Shown in pieces: positions 11,830-25,200 of a stretch of 64,000 nt of DNA (the first letter of the stretch is position 1; each line of letters starts with the position of its first letter). The position numbers were made by a program, and so were the translations under genes. A model generated the notes under the pieces. It searched no databases and was not told the DNA's origin. It saw only the letters and a program-made list of their open reading frames with translations. The stretch comes from Plotosus lineatus (lineage: Eukaryota; Chordata; Actinopteri; Siluriformes; Plotosidae), in the NCBI GenBank assembly GCA_024760905.1, contig CM045735.1, forward strand, positions 2,962,161-3,026,160, in the 5' to 3' direction.

Positions 11830-12235
11830 AAAGGTGACCGTCTACGTCAAACCTGGCATTTCAAACGGTTTCCTGATTCTGGGTCAGAACTGAAATGATG
11901 GGCCATCAGATACACCGGTGATTCCCTTGGAGGAGAACCACCGCTCCTCCAGTTAAGGTGGTTCGGGTATCTGAATAGAATGCCTCCTGAACGCCTCCCC
12001 TGGATGGTATATCGGGCATGTCCAATCAGAAAGTGACCACGGGATCGACCCAGAACAGACTGGATTGACCGTGTCTCCCAGGTGGTCTGGGAATGACAAG
12101 CCCCCAGAAAAGCTGGAGGAAGTTGCTGGGTCGACCAATGTCCAGACCTCACTGCATTGGCTGCTGCCTCTTTGACCAGATCCGGATCAAGCGGAAAATT
12201 AAGATGCTGCTGTAGGGGATGGGGTGGGATGGAAA
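11830..12235 (+). pseudogene. Non-LTR retrotransposon C-terminal fragment
   Basis: Plus-strand translation gives LQLRWFGYLNRMPPERLPWM and VYRACPIRK, then stops, with later pieces DRPRTDWIDRVSQVVWE. This is the RWFGHxxRMPPxRLP block found near the end of a common vertebrate LINE ORF, here with stops and frameshifts. The clade was not determined. Confidence 0.75.
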
Positions 12236-12253
12236 GGTAAATAAAAAAAGTTC

Positions 12254-12505
12254 ATCATCATCATCATTTTCTGTAACCGCTTCATCCTAATTAGGGTCGC
12301 TGGGAGGCTGGTGCCCATCCCAGCCAACTCAGGGCGAGGGCAGAGTACACCCTGGACAGCTCGCCAGGCCATCGCAGGGCGGAAACACGCTGACGGCTTT
12401 GCAGCTACTCTTGTCGAAAGTCAGCAATGGTTCTTTTACATGCCTCGCACCATAGACAGTGACAGACATGGCCGGCCTTTGATAACCCAGTTAGCTGCAC
12501 TGGGG
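12254..12505 (-). mobile_element. Headless SINE-A, SINE-C-type tail, TSD present
   Basis: Tail (ttttctgtaaccgcttcatc ... gccaggccatcgcagg) plus core, ending at gttagctgcactgggg with no head. The flanks are ggtaaataaaaaaagttc (12236-12253) and ggtaaataaaagttc (12506-12520). Confidence 0.87.
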
Positions 12506-12867
12506 GGTAAATAAAAGTTCTGGAGTAAATTTAAAGTTTGTAATGTTTTAATTGAAACATAATCCACGCACACACAAACTTGTAGATATTTTTGTGGGGA
12601 CATTAAATGACAATACATTCCCAGTTCTTCACCCCAACCTTAAGCATGACAAATAAACACTGAACCCTTATCGTAACCTTAACCCCGAAGCCAAGTCTTA
12701 ATTCTCATACAGCATAAAAAAATCCTCACTCCCAACACGTATTCCGTTCATCCACCCACACAAACGCGTGAGGAAGTCCCTGGGAAAGACATTGTTTTAA
12801 AATAATTTCATAGCTACTATATCAGTCAGAGAGCGAAAACCTCCGCCAAGTCCAACAATCCTCTATA

Positions 12868-13175
12868 TGAAGGCAGTGTGACGGTATCGTGGGTAGCAGA
12901 GTCACCTCAAAGCAGGGGGGGTCCCTGGATCAAATCCCAGGCTCCGTGAGGCCGTGTGTGTGGAATGTTTTCTCTGGGTACTCCAGTTTCCTCCCACAGT
13001 ACAAAAAGGTCATACACATTAAGCCAACTGGCTGTTTGAAAATTGTCTCATGGTGTATACAGGAGCGGTGATGGACGGATGCGCTATTCAGAGTGTAGCC
13101 TGCCTTCACCCAGAATTAGCTGAGATATACTCTAACCTCCTTGCACCTGCATTTGGTAAATAAATGAATGAATAA
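12868..13175 (+). mobile_element. SINE-C copy, degenerate
   Basis: Contains ggcagtgtgacggtatcgtg, the body tactccagtttcctcccaca, and a tail ending in (aatg)n. It is divergent from the other copies. Confidence 0.65.
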
Positions 13176-13355
13176 AAGGAAGACTTTAACCAGTAGGTGG
13201 CACTGAGTGTTTTTTTTTAAGCAATGGCAATTTTGGTAATATGAACGCCAATATTTGTGAACCTCTCCTCTCCAACTAAAGACTCTTCTATTTCACAGTC
13301 AGGATCATTTTCATTTTACATTTAAATCGCAATGAGATTTTAACTTAATCTAAAC

Positions 13356-13707
13356 TTTGTCTTCCTTTCGGCTTTTTCCCTTTTACTCGGGTGTCGCCAC
13401 AGTGAACCATCTGATTCGCACGTTTGATTTGGCAGAGGTTTTTACGTCGGATGCCCTTCCTGTCACAACCCTTTTTGGCAAGGGACAGAAACACGCTGAC
13501 GACTTTGCAGCTCCTCTTTACAAAAGTCAGCAATGGTTCTTTTCCATCGACCTCACACCATAGACAGTGACAGACATGGCCCGCCTTTGATAACTTAGTT
13601 AGCTGCACTGGGGGGGACAGTGACAACCTTGTGGAGAGTGGGACTCGAACCCCCAACCTTTGGATCAGCGATCCAGCGCCCTATACCACTAGACCACCAC
13701 TGCCCCC
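13356..13707 (-). mobile_element. SINE-A, full length, RTE-type tail, perfect 19-bp TSD
   Basis: Complete tail, core and head. It is flanked by attttaacttaatctaaac at 13337-13355 and 13708-13726, identical. This is the best reference copy of the family in the window. Confidence 0.93.
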
Positions 13708-13726
13708 ATTTTAACTTAATCTAAAC

Positions 13727-14690
13727 ACCATGAGCAAATTCAGTTTTGGGGGGGATAATCGAACAAGGAGTATTTCCATCCTTTACAAGTTCCCACATAC
13801 ACTGTATGGACAGGAAGGAAAACACCAAATTTACACCCCCACCCCCCACCCTTTCCTCCACCATCACCACCACTACTTCCACCTTCCGGGCCTGTCAGTT
13901 AAACGTAGCCAAAATATAAAAAACACAAAGAAGAGGTGGATGGAACGGACTCGTTTCTCCACAAAACTTGACCTAATCATAAGGGTTCACAAAATAATCA
14001 CTGAAATCAGATACAGCCCGAAAATGAGCCCCAGACACGACATTTAATAACGAAAAGGTACAAGTTTAATATTCCAAATCAATCACTGAACCTTCATCCG
14101 TATCAAAATACACTGCAGGACTAAAGGTTGGAGAAGACTCATTCACCTCAAACATCATACCCAACATCTGTATTTACACAGCCAGGTCATAAACACGGCG
14201 CACAGGCGAAAGCAATGAGGAAAGTTTTCAGTGGAAAAGTTATTTATATACCGATTCTGTGAAATTCTTCAGTTCTGAGCAGAACACAATTATGAATTCT
14301 ACAGATTTATCATGTTTAATTTAGAATGACACTTCTGTTTAATTATTTTAAAAAAAAAAAAAAAAAAAAAAGTTACCACTTTTCACCAAAGCTGTACAAA
14401 ATCTATACCTGGTAATTAATGGAACGCTCTGATAGAAGTTAAGCTCCACCCACTAAAGATATGAGCTGCTTGTAAATGAAGATGGCCATAAGGACGTGTG
14501 GAGCATCACTAGCTTTGTTCGATTAACAGGTTAAAAAAGGTCCATTGTTGTTACAAATATATTCTAATTTGTATCTGTCAGTATATTGTAACAACTAATT
14601 ACTAATTTCAAATGACATCTAATTACAATAATTAAAATGGGCAGTACAGTGACAGATAGCGTTTGATTACTATCCGATTTGTTAGTTTCT
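13727..14690. other. Apparently unique DNA, no gene seen
   Basis: Includes a C-rich stretch at 13835-13880 and an A-run at 14348-14372. No gene was recognised. Confidence 0.4.
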
Positions 14691-14691
14691 C

Positions 14692-14825
14692 GCTTTTCTT
14701 TTTGCCTTTTTCCTCCGTTCTCGAGAGTCGCCACAGCGAATCATCCGATTCGCACATTTGATTTGGCAGAGGTTTTTATGTCGGATGCCCTTCCTGTCAC
14801 AACCCTTTTAGCAAGGGACAGAAAC
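14692..14825 (-). mobile_element. SINE-A tail fragment
   Basis: RTE-type tail from gcctttttcctccgttctcg to cttttagcaagggacagaaa, then lost at the edge of a MITE-M copy. Confidence 0.75.
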
Positions 14826-14935
14826 TTTATGACCCGACGGAGCCATGTCCTATTTCCTGCGATTTTGTGCTCTTGCGCAAACGAAATACTGCAACTTTGT
14901 AAAAATGTAAATGAAAACAACCTGGTGATGAAAGC

Positions 14936-15724
14936 AAATTTTTGATTTACGAGCTCTGCTGGGGAAATGACTTTTCAGGGCCGATTAGCCTCATATTTTT
15001 CCGTGTGTACTCCTCCACGCTCCGAGAACGCCTTATGCAGTGCTTCTCAATTATTTTCTGTGATGCCCCCTATAGGAAGAAGGAAGAAAAAAAAAAAAAA
15101 AAAAAAAAAAAAAACATTTCACACCCCCCAGCACCCCGTGCGTGACTATAGTTTACTGCACTTCATATTGTTTGCTCCGTGATTTTTCCCTACACACAGT
15201 GAGAGCGCCACTGCCACCTACTGTAGAGGATGCAAAATTACACTTAATTCTAGTACAGTATGGGGGGGGGGGGTCATACGTTTCCCCCCCCCCAGCATCA
15301 CACCACGTGCCCCACTATTTGAGAACCACTGGCCTTTTGGGAGCAACGAGCCTTTCCTCACTGGCATTCGTAACATGCACAAAATTGTCCTCCTCCTCTG
15401 TTACGCACCACCTCATGCCTGCCCACATTACATCTTTGCCGCAGTCGATGATCGGAAGGGTTAGCTGACTTGATTAATAATAAAACAAGAATAAACTGTT
15501 ATTAATGTACATGTACTATGAAATGCTTGTTTTTACATGTTTATCTTTAATGTAGTATTAGGTCAAATATACTTGTTTGTATCAGGTTATGAGTTTGGGG
15601 GCGTTGGAACGGATTAATTGGTTTTCTATTATTTCCGATGGGAATTTTTGTTTTATCCAACCAACATTTTCATTTATGAGCTCACCCTCGGAACGGATTA
15701 ATTTCGCAAGTCATGGTACCACTG
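14936..15724 (+). mobile_element. MITE-M copy C, 5' truncated
   Basis: Starts within the family at tttttgatttacgagctctg and ends cgcaagtcatggtaccactg followed by TA. It contains an A-run (15085-15114) and G/C-runs. Confidence 0.8.
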
Positions 15725-15941
15725 TATGTTCATGTGTGACAGAGTTTGACGGCTTTCCTTTTATTTCACTTTAAATGCACCAAACCAAGTTTTTTTTTTT
15801 TTTTTTTTTTTTTTAAGTCATGTACACATAATATAAATATTTAGGCCATGGCTAAACGCGAAGCTCTGTAAACTGCTTACCTGAAGCAAGAGAATAAGCT
15901 GCAAAGTGCAAGTGCACCCATCGCAGACACCAGAGGCCGCC

Positions 15942-16140
15942 AGTCTCTTTTGTTTTTGGCTTTTTCCCCTTTTACTCGAGTCGCCACAGCGAATCATCTG
16001 ATTCACACGTTTGATTTGGCAGAGGTTTTTATGTCGGATGCCCTTCCTGTCACAACCCTTTTAGCAAGGGACAGAAACACGCTGACAGCTTTGCAGCTCC
16101 TCTTTACGAAAGTCAGCAATGGTTTTTCTGCACTAATTGC
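15942..16140 (-). mobile_element. SINE-A fragment, RTE-type tail
   Basis: Tail and first part of the core (to cagcaatggtttttctgcac), then lost. Confidence 0.75.
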
Positions 16141-16144
16141 AAGG

Positions 16145-16710
16145 TAGACATTGAATGGCGTTCAACTCCACCTCTTAAATTTCAATCGTCTCTCGAGTGG
16201 CACATCGATAAGATGTGCGTGTATGAACCCAGAGATCACAAGTTCAATACTGAGTTAATGACACAGCCGTCCGTAACCAGGAGTCCACGGAAACCACCTG
16301 ACCAACAAACTTGCATGGGAGGGAGTGATGGCATATACTCACTTCTTTGTCACTCACGGCGATCGTGAGCGCATTCGTACAAGCGGATGGATGGCGCCGT
16401 GTTAAACTGCAGCCAAATACATATGCACTGCAATTTGAATGAAAAGCGGTGAGTAGCGAGCATTGCATATCACAGAGGGAGTGTGTGCATGCTTTCTCCC
16501 CTTCCTGGTGGTAATGTGATCATGAAGGTAATACCTGATGGGTGGGAAGTGGATATGACTAAATTGCAGGCGGAATGGTGTTAAATATAGAAACATTCCT
16601 GGAGCCTGAAGTGAATAATTGTTTAGTACACACACACACACAAAACACTACTAAAAAAAATTACTTAAAAAAAAAAAAAAAGATGGAAATGAGGGAATAG
16701 GAATGAAAAA
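16145..16710. other. Apparently unique DNA, no gene seen
   Basis: No family was recognised. There is a short (CA)n near 16630 and an A-run near 16670. Confidence 0.4.
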
Positions 16711-16717
16711 AAAAAAT

Positions 16718-17321
16718 TTCGCACATGACTAGTGTTTACTGCACTTATTGTTTGCCCTGTGCTTTTCTCCCCCCCCCCCACACACCATAGGGAGCAGTGT
16801 GAGCGCCTCGACCACGTACTATCGAAAATGTGCAATTACACTTAATTCTAGTACAGTATGGCGCAAAAAACGTTCCCCAAGGTCATACACACCCACCCTG
16901 ACGCCGCACTATTTGAGAAGCACTGGGAGCTCACCACAAACCTTTCCTCGCTGGCTTTCGTAGCATGCACATGCACAAAATTCTCCACCTCCTCCTCAGT
17001 TACACACCACCTCATGCCTGCCCACGTGACCACTTTGCCACAGTGAATGATCAGAAGAGTTAGCAGACATCGTTTATTCTTGTAGTATTATTTATTATTA
17101 ATATTACTGCATTATGAAATATTTGTTTTTACATGTTTACCTAATATATTAGGTGAAATATACGTGCTTGTGTCAGGTTATACGAGTTTGTGAGGGGGTT
17201 GGAACGGATTATTTGGTTTTCTGTTTGTTTTTTATGGAAATAATTGTTTTTATCTAACGAACTTTTTGACTTATGAGCTTACCTTGACTTATGAATTTAA
17301 TCTGTTCCAAGGGCATGACTG
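16718..17321 (+). mobile_element. MITE-M copy D, rearranged end
   Basis: Carries the inner family blocks (gtgtttactgcacttattgt, taattctagtacagtatgg, ttatgagctt). The final end is altered to ccaagggcatgactg before TA, as if two ends recombined. Confidence 0.7.
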
Positions 17322-17324
17322 TAT

Positions 17325-17956
17325 TTGAACTGCTCTGTCAGTACATGAATATGTACACAACTATTTCCAGTATATAAGATCGAAGTGAGCTTTTGTTTTT
17401 GAAAAAGTAAACCCTTCATGACTCAGTCGTGACTCGGTGGAGACACAAACTCAGTAAAGTGAGCAGGAACAGAACACAGATGGAAAAAGTAATGATGGTG
17501 TGTTAGGCTGGTTTGAGGAATACTGGGGGGTGTGGGGTGGTGGTGGGGGGTGTTGGCTGTTTATATATCGTGGCGCCTCATACACTGAACTGGAGCCCCC
17601 CCACCCACCTACCTTCCCCCTCCACCCTCCCCCCAAGTAAACAGATCTTATCAATGGAGAGAGAGAGAGAGAACCCTCCCTCTGCCTTTTTATGAATGAA
17701 CCTCTACCTGAGCCAAAACCAAGCACGATTCATTCACCTTTCCTATTCAAACTGAATGTACCACTGAGACCTAGAAACGAGAGGGGATTGGTTCAAGACT
17801 ACACAAGTTACATGTTAAACAGGTTAAGGTTTGTATTAGGGACATAACCCACACACAAACCTTCAAAACACTTGTCTATCTTGGTGGGGACATTCAATGA
17901 TAATGCATTTCCTATTCCCCTTACTGTAACACTCATCACCACCATATTCCACCTAC
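17325..17956. other. Apparently unique DNA, no gene seen
   Basis: G-rich and C-rich simple stretches at 17520-17640 and a short (GA)n at 17658-17672. No gene was recognised. Confidence 0.4.
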
Positions 17957-17974
17957 AGTACAAGACACCCAAAC

Positions 17975-18234
17975 CCCCCAGTGCACTAACGGGGTTATCA
18001 AAGGCCGGCCAGGACTCTCACTGTCTATGGTGAGAGCTTGATGGAAAAGAACCATTGCCGACTTTCATAAAGAGGAGCTGCAAAGCCATCAGCGTGGTTC
18101 TGGCCCTTGCTAAAGGGTTGTGTCAGGAAGGGCATCCGACCTAAAAACCTATGAACCAAATCAAATGTGCGAATCAGATGATTCCCTGTGGCGACCCCTG
18201 AGAAAAGGGAAAAAGCTGAAAGGAAAAGGAGGAA
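17975..18234 (+). mobile_element. Headless SINE-A, RTE-type tail, TSD present
   Basis: Starts at ccccagtgcactaacggggt without a tRNA head and runs to ctgaaaggaaaagg. The flanks are agtacaagacacccaaac (17957-17974) and agtacatacacccaaac (18235-18251). Confidence 0.87.
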
Positions 18235-18251
18235 AGTACATACACCCAAAC

Positions 18252-18504
18252 ATCAAATTGCTCTTGGAAAAAGTGAAGATTTGACAAAATATCCTCGGCC
18301 TGTTGGTTCTCAAAAATGCTAGAAGTGCTAAGATTTCACTAAAATTATTATTAATAACAATAATAAAAAGCTCTCACTATTCAACATGCATTTCTGCTCC
18401 ATTTTCATCTCTGCAGGAGCGTTCATATGTACAGTATGGATATTTAAGTGGAAAGCCAATGTCGCCATCTAGAGGACAAAAAAAAATCATCAGGTCATCC
18501 ATCA

Positions 18505-18536
<32 letters not shown>

Positions 18537-20020
18537 ATAGAAGAGGCAGCTCTGAGTAAGCACAAATTCACATCTAAAGAAACACAAAGAAACTGTTTTT
18601 CTGAAAACAATTTACTAAATGAAAAGGTAGCTCACTGCACGCCGCTCACAAGTCATTGAAAAAACACTCATGACAAAAACTATTGTGAATGTGATCCAGA
18701 TGAAAAAGATCATTTCATACAACCTATTAAAACATCTGTCAGCAGATGTTGATGTACGATATTTCTCCCAAACGCAACCATCCTGTAGCTCTGCTGATGG
18801 CCGAGATGAACCTTTTACATCATTAGGAATGTGGGACGTGAAAGACCTTGTAAATGACAGTTGTGTGGATATAAAGGGTTAATACTGTGCTGTCCGTTAC
18901 CTTGCAGTCATCGTCACGGAGGAGATCATATGACCGATGCGACAGGACAGCGACTGACCGGAAGCGATCCAGATTTCGCTTTTCATGCACAAAATGCGCT
19001 CACGTTTTGGTCGCTGGTTCATGAAACACGTTTGAAATGTCCACGAATGTCACAAAATGAGATTCTGACGCGGAGTGATCGCAAACTCTCCCCAGAACAG
19101 CCCGAGCATGTCGCGAGTCGATCGCACGTCGTCAACTGGCATTTTGGCTGCAAATGATTCGTTTGGACAACACACGGAAATGTCGAGACAAGTTTCGAGA
19201 CCTGATGGCATCTGCCACTTTCTGTGCACTCGATCCTCATTCACATTGTGAATAAAATCAAAACAAAAATAAACAAACAAACACTGCTTTCCGCCTGGAG
19301 ATTCACACACCTCCCCAAACATCTGCAAACCAACCACAAACCAACCACAAATTGTGTGAATTTTGCACGATAAACATTTCAGCACATGCATTTCAAAACC
19401 TGTGTCAGTCACTTTTAACCACAGCTGTACTGTGATCACCCCCCCTCTCTCCTCCCCTCCCTCCCCCCTCCCTGTATTTTGTTTCTCTTCTATGGTGGAA
19501 GATCCAGCTGTGAATTTTATAAAAGGCTGAACAGTACTCTACAGTTTAGAATATTCTTGTCCTGTATAGTTTTTATAATATCAAAGTTCTCACCAGAGGA
19601 ATTTAACTGTACTTGGCAACCCCCATCCACCCAAAAAGAAAACCAAGCAGTTTCATATCAAGTTGAAATGTCAAGCTGGATTTAATCTCCCCATAAATAA
19701 CCTCACTTGAATAAAACTAAACTGGAAATGATGAGAACATCCTTCAGATACGACCGACAAAATCAGTTTACTGGGACGACACGATGCAGGAGCGTACAAA
19801 CACAGAGCACTTTAAATAAACATCAAATAAAAGTGAGAGACAAAAACAGTCTAAACTTAAAACACAGACACGTAACGACGTCGTGAGTCTGATATCATCC
19901 TGAAGGGGTTAGCATGAATGAGGTCATCACGTCTAAGGATCAGAAAATTACATATGGAAAGGGAAGGATACAGAATATTTTTTTGTTTTTTTTTTGGAAG
20001 GGGGCGGGTCCCTGGGGAGA

Positions 20021-20051
<31 letters not shown>

Positions 20052-20263
20052 CTGGGGAAAAGCTGCTGCTCATCTGTTTGGTTTGGTCCAGATATCACTT
20101 GAGACACATTTACTTTATTCGACAGGGATTCTTCTCATCTGCTGCCCAAAACTCTAAAATTACTCTCCTCAAGACTTCAAACAGGAAGGAAGTGATTGAA
20201 TATAACCATTCCTGACCTTTGACTTCAACAGATTGACCAATAAACCTGACTGGGGGTGTTCTG

Positions 20264-20296
<33 letters not shown>

Positions 20297-20435
20297 ACTT
20301 TCTATAAACCACACGAACATTCCAAGCCTTGTTACTGACAATACACAGCATGAGGAGACGCCACACAAACTCCGCGCTTTGAATTTACAAAACAAGTCAA
20401 TTATGAACCATCTGATGATACTATTAAGGATATGA
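18252..20435. other. Apparently unique DNA with simple repeats, no gene seen
   Basis: Has (AAAT)n at 18508-18538, a CpG-rich patch at about 18900-19210, C/T-rich 19440-19475, (CA)n at 20025-20051 and an A-run at 20268-20295. No conserved protein was recognised. The CpG-rich patch is the only part with a hint of function. Confidence 0.4.
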
Positions 20436-20730
20436 AGAGACAGGAGCCCATCCAAGCGAAGGCAACTCGTCAGCCGCTGCAGGGTAATGCTTGCACAGCC
20501 TCCAAACCCCACCCCCCAATCCGAACCTCAAGGCAATCTGGAAGTTAATTGGGCCCAGAATGCATGCCTGGACTGTGGGTGCAAACTCGAACCCAGAGGG
20601 AACCCATACAGGCACAGGAAGAGCGTGTAGACTCCCAAGCAGAAATGCTCTCGCCAAGCTTGGGACACAAACCAAGGACCTCTTCGCCATAAGCCCTGCT
20701 CCACTGTACTGCCCTACCAACAATTACAGC
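20436..20730 (-). mobile_element. SINE-C copy, degenerate
   Basis: Reverse-oriented SINE-C landmarks survive: caggagcccatccaagcgaa, ggactgtgggtgcaaactcg, accaaggacctcttcgccat. It is strongly diverged. Confidence 0.6.
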
Positions 20731-20764
20731 ACATGTGATATGAATCCAGGGCCAGACGATATTA

Positions 20765-22284
20765 TCGATTAATCATTGTATTGCGATACAAATCAGATAA
20801 GTGAATATTGGGAGTGTGATGATTAAGCAGAAACACCATCTTTCGTCCAGCCCCAGTTTCATTTATCAAATCACAGGCTGTGATAAATATCGATACTGAT
20901 CATCAATAAGCTCGGATTTAAAACAAGAATTAACCTAATGATAACCAGCCCTCTATTTTATTTTTTTTTAAAGCCATCTCCTTAAATTAAAGGTGTGTTG
21001 GGAAGGTGGGGGGGTGCCACTTGACCCCCAATAAAAACATCCACATGCACACAGCTAAGTAGCTGTTCATAAAGCTCCACCCACTGCAATTATACATATC
21101 TTGGATGAGTCATGTTCCGATTGAAATCACTATGGGAACATAGAGTGGAAACAAGCAGACTTTAGATTGGCTGCAGCTGCCATGCTGCACAAGGAACGCG
21201 GCAAAGAGCCGCGTCACACAACGCCGCCATAAACACATGCCTGACTATTTTTGCCGTCCTGGGATGTCGGAAACATGACAAACCCGAACGAACAGGACAC
21301 GCCGCTTCTGAAACTCGCTGTTCAGAGCAAGACTGTCACCGATATGACATCACACAGGCACACCCAATCAATATCAAGATCCAGTTGATTCCAAACTCAA
21401 ATATTCCACACCAGAAGCAGAAAAAAAGCACACCATTTAATTTAACTACAATCCGTGTGCACTGTTATCTCGGATTTATAACCAATACAGAGGAGCAGCA
21501 GCAGCTCTTTTTTGCCAGATTGTTGGGGGGAGGGGTCTCTTCTTCCTTCGTCATGACATGCAAATTTTCTTTGTTTGATTAGGAATGCCACCAGAATCCT
21601 TTCATCCTGCACAACACAGCATATAAATGTTTAAAATTTATTCACTAAACATAACCTGGAGCTCAAATTTGACCTGCAGATCCCAGACTGTAACTTAAAA
21701 TTTTTTTAAAAGTGATCTACTGCCCCTCCAGTGGACAAATACAGCAATGACATCATGAACCGCAGAAACATGAAATAGATCAGGAAACGCCAGAGTCTCT
21801 GTGGTCAACAAAAATATGCCAAAAACAAGTAGATATAAAGCTCCAGAGTACAAAAAAAAAAAAAAAAAAAGTGAGAATATAAACTTGTTTTTTTTTTTTT
21901 TAAATAAAATACACTTACTCTGCATAACTAAGGGGAGGAAAGGCGAGGAAAACGGGGGGAAAAAAAAAACAAACAAACAAAAAAAGCCCTCCAAGGACTA
22001 ATTTCAGTCGTCAGTTCTACACAGTGGCCGAACTATTGATCTAACATTATGACTATGATGAATTTTATACTTATTTAAATACTTTGTGGGCCTTTTCTTC
22101 AAAAAAAAAAAAAAAAAAAACCTGGAGGTTCGAGGTGTTCACTCATCTACCTCCAACTGAGAACAACACACCATACAGAATAACAATGCTAGAGTGGAAT
22201 CTGGAGTAATGGACAGGTCGCCTTCGCCCAAACAGAAGCAGCTCATTGTGACCGTGTCGAGGGCGCTCACATCTCTTACAGCTC
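20765..22284. other. Flank downstream of ZNF346, possible 3' UTR
   Basis: AT-rich with long A/T runs (21849-21870, 21889-21902, 22101-22120). On the minus strand an AATAAA occurs at about 21635 (ttaaaatttattc on plus), a candidate polyadenylation signal some 650 bp past the ZNF346 stop. No other gene was recognised. Confidence 0.4.
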
Positions 22285-25200
22285 TCATGACTCATAGTCT
22301 TGCTCTAAACTGCCCCAGTCCTCCTGGATCGGCTCCTCCCGGTTATAGCCATACACATAGTCCGGCTGTTTCTTTTCCAGGGGGTTCATGGTGGAGTTCC
22401 CACCTTCCTTAACTCGAACGCTGCCAAATAAATAAAACAGGAAAGTCAATGAGGGGCGACTGGCATGAAGTGACTAGTTTAGCAGGATTCAGGAGTAACG
22501 TGACAAGGCAGACAGATGGACGCATGGAGTATACTACAGGCAGAATGATGTGCAATACAACTAGGCGGGCAGGCAGGCAGACACATGGTATAACTAGGCG
22601 GGCAGGCAGGCAGGTACCCTAGTATAACTAGGCGGGCAGGCAGGCGGATGCAAGGTATACTACAGGCAGACAGATGGTCTGTGGATGCACGGTATAACTA
22701 AGCAGGAGGGCAGACAGACAGGTGTGCAATATAGCAAGGTGGGTGGGTGAGCAGACACAAACACACGGTATACGATTGGCAGACGGACGTGCGGTATAAC
22801 TAGGCGGGCAGTCAAGTAGGCACACAAATGCGAGGTATACTACACAGACACGTGGTATAACTAGTCAGGCAGGCAGACAGATGCAAGGTATACCACAGGC
22901 AGACGGACGCGCGATATAACTAGGCGGGTGTGCAGACAAATGTATATTATAGGAAGATGGATGGGCGGTATAACTAAGCGGGCGGGCAGGCACACGAACA
23001 CACTCTATACTACAGGCAGACAGACGAGCGGTATACTAGGGGGCAGGCAGAAGAACGTGTGGTATCACTAGGCAGGTGGATGAGCAGGCAGATGGACACG
23101 TGTGGCCAGGCATGCAGGTGGATGGACACAGTGTACTACAAGCAGGCAGATGGATGAGCGGTAGAAGTAGGCTAGGAAGCAGATGGATGTGAGACCGAGA
23201 TAGACAGGCAGAGAAATAGAGAGAGACAGACAGAGATGAGTTCAGTGTGATACTATACGTACTGGTTCTTGTGTTTGGCGCCGCTGATATGGGCCTGGTA
23301 CTGTTCCACTGAATTGAGCTCAATGTTGCACAAGGTGCAAGGGTAACCCTTTACTGTAGAAGCTAAAGAGCAAAACCTCATTAATCACTTCTACTGATCC
23401 CCCCCAAAGTTTTTATAGACACGCAACACAACCCCCCCCCACACACACACACACACAACACAGTCGTAAACACACCCTTAGCAAAAGTTTGTAATCATTT
23501 CATGTTCACGTTCAAACCCATAGCACCCGCACACGTCCAAGTGCTTCTTTACTGTTACTTTTTCATTGTGATGCTTGCGTGCTTTCACCTGGCGTCACAG
23601 AAGGACCTAAGGTCTCCATCAGCTTTTGCTTGGTCAGATGTTTTTTGTGTTTCTTGCCACTGTAGTGTTGTTGAGCCATCACTGGGTTGTTGAAGGAAGC
23701 CTGACAGATGGTGCAGAAGCGGTTGGGGTCATCGGCAGCAGAGCCTTGAACTACTCCGGTCTGCCCATATCCATCCAGCTTCTTCGGCTGAACAGCAGGT
23801 GGAGCTACGGCTGTGGCAGAACACACTTATCACACACACACCTGAACTTTCAGAAAATAAAATAAAATCTGACACTTTCTACAGGAAGACAAAGGTAAGC
23901 TAATGATTGAGGTACCCGTACCGCCGAAGCTTTTTAATTTAAGATTCTTGGCGTGCACTTTGCCTTGGTAGTGAGACTGAGCCACGACTGGCGAGGAAAA
24001 GCTCATGTTGCACACTTGGCAGGATTTGGAAGTGTTCCCTTCAGCCTGCAGCACTTCACCACTCTGCAAGAAACCAGACATAGGAGACACGTCACTTCAC
24101 CATCTTTAAACCAAACACGGAGCACTGCGCTACCTGTCCAAACAGACTTTCCCTAGCACTTGTAGTTCCCATTTGAAACCACTAGGTATCAACTGATTCA
24201 TTTTCTGAACCACGTAATCCTAATTAGGATGGAAAGCAGGCTGGCGCCCATCTCTGCCGACTCCGGGTGAGGGCACAGTACACCCTGGATAGCTTACCAG
24301 GTCATCGCAGGGCAGAAACACACTGACGGCTAGGCAGCTCCTCTTTACAAAAGTCAGAAACAGTTCGTTTACTTGAACCTCCCACCACAGACCGTGAGAG
24401 ACACGGCCGGCATTTGATAACGCCGTTAGCTGCACGGGGGGGACGACAATTTCGCATGTCCCTCAAATGCTTGTTCCAAGGAAATAGCCTTGAGTGAATG
24501 AGAAAGCCAAATCCTTACTAATCTAATCTACAAAACCTTTCACATCTGCATCATGTCAATCCTGTTTTCTCGGCAACATTATAAAAACAGTTTAAAAAGA
24601 ATTTAAATTAATGGTGACATGCATCATTTACATCCATCAAGCACCAGGACCACACACACTGTGCTCAAAGCACACGCCATCAGAATCGGGATTCAGCAGT
24701 AACGTAGATAATGCTGATGTGCTGGATGCAAACGATTATGTTTTTCAGTGCAAAATGGGTCATCGTCCCTGATTAAAGAAACAGTGTCTCTGATTAAAGA
24801 GAGAAGTTTATAAAGAGACACAGAGACATTTTACACTCAAAGAAAGTAACACGACACCATTAATGCTGTATTAAATGATTGTTTTTGTTCCCAAGCAAAA
24901 CACTCTGGTGGACATGTGATGTCACAATTCACTGCTACAGTGGTACCTTGACTTACGAGTGTCTTTTATAATGAATTTTCTATGATACGAGCTTCGATCC
25001 ACCAAAAATCACTCCATCCAACCAGCAAAATTTTGATTTACAAGCTCTGCTGGGCAAGCGGCTGTTCCAAGCCCATTAGCCTCATATCCTTCCGCGTGCA
25101 TTTCTCCAGGCTCCCAAGAACACCTTGGGTAGTGCTTCTCAATTATTTTCTGTGATGCCCCCTATAGGAAAGGAAAACATTTTCACACACACACACACAC

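Noticed and set aside
22545..23205. CRISPR-like array
   Set aside because: Units vary in length and sequence with no constant repeat or unique spacers, and the genome is eukaryotic. It is a minisatellite.
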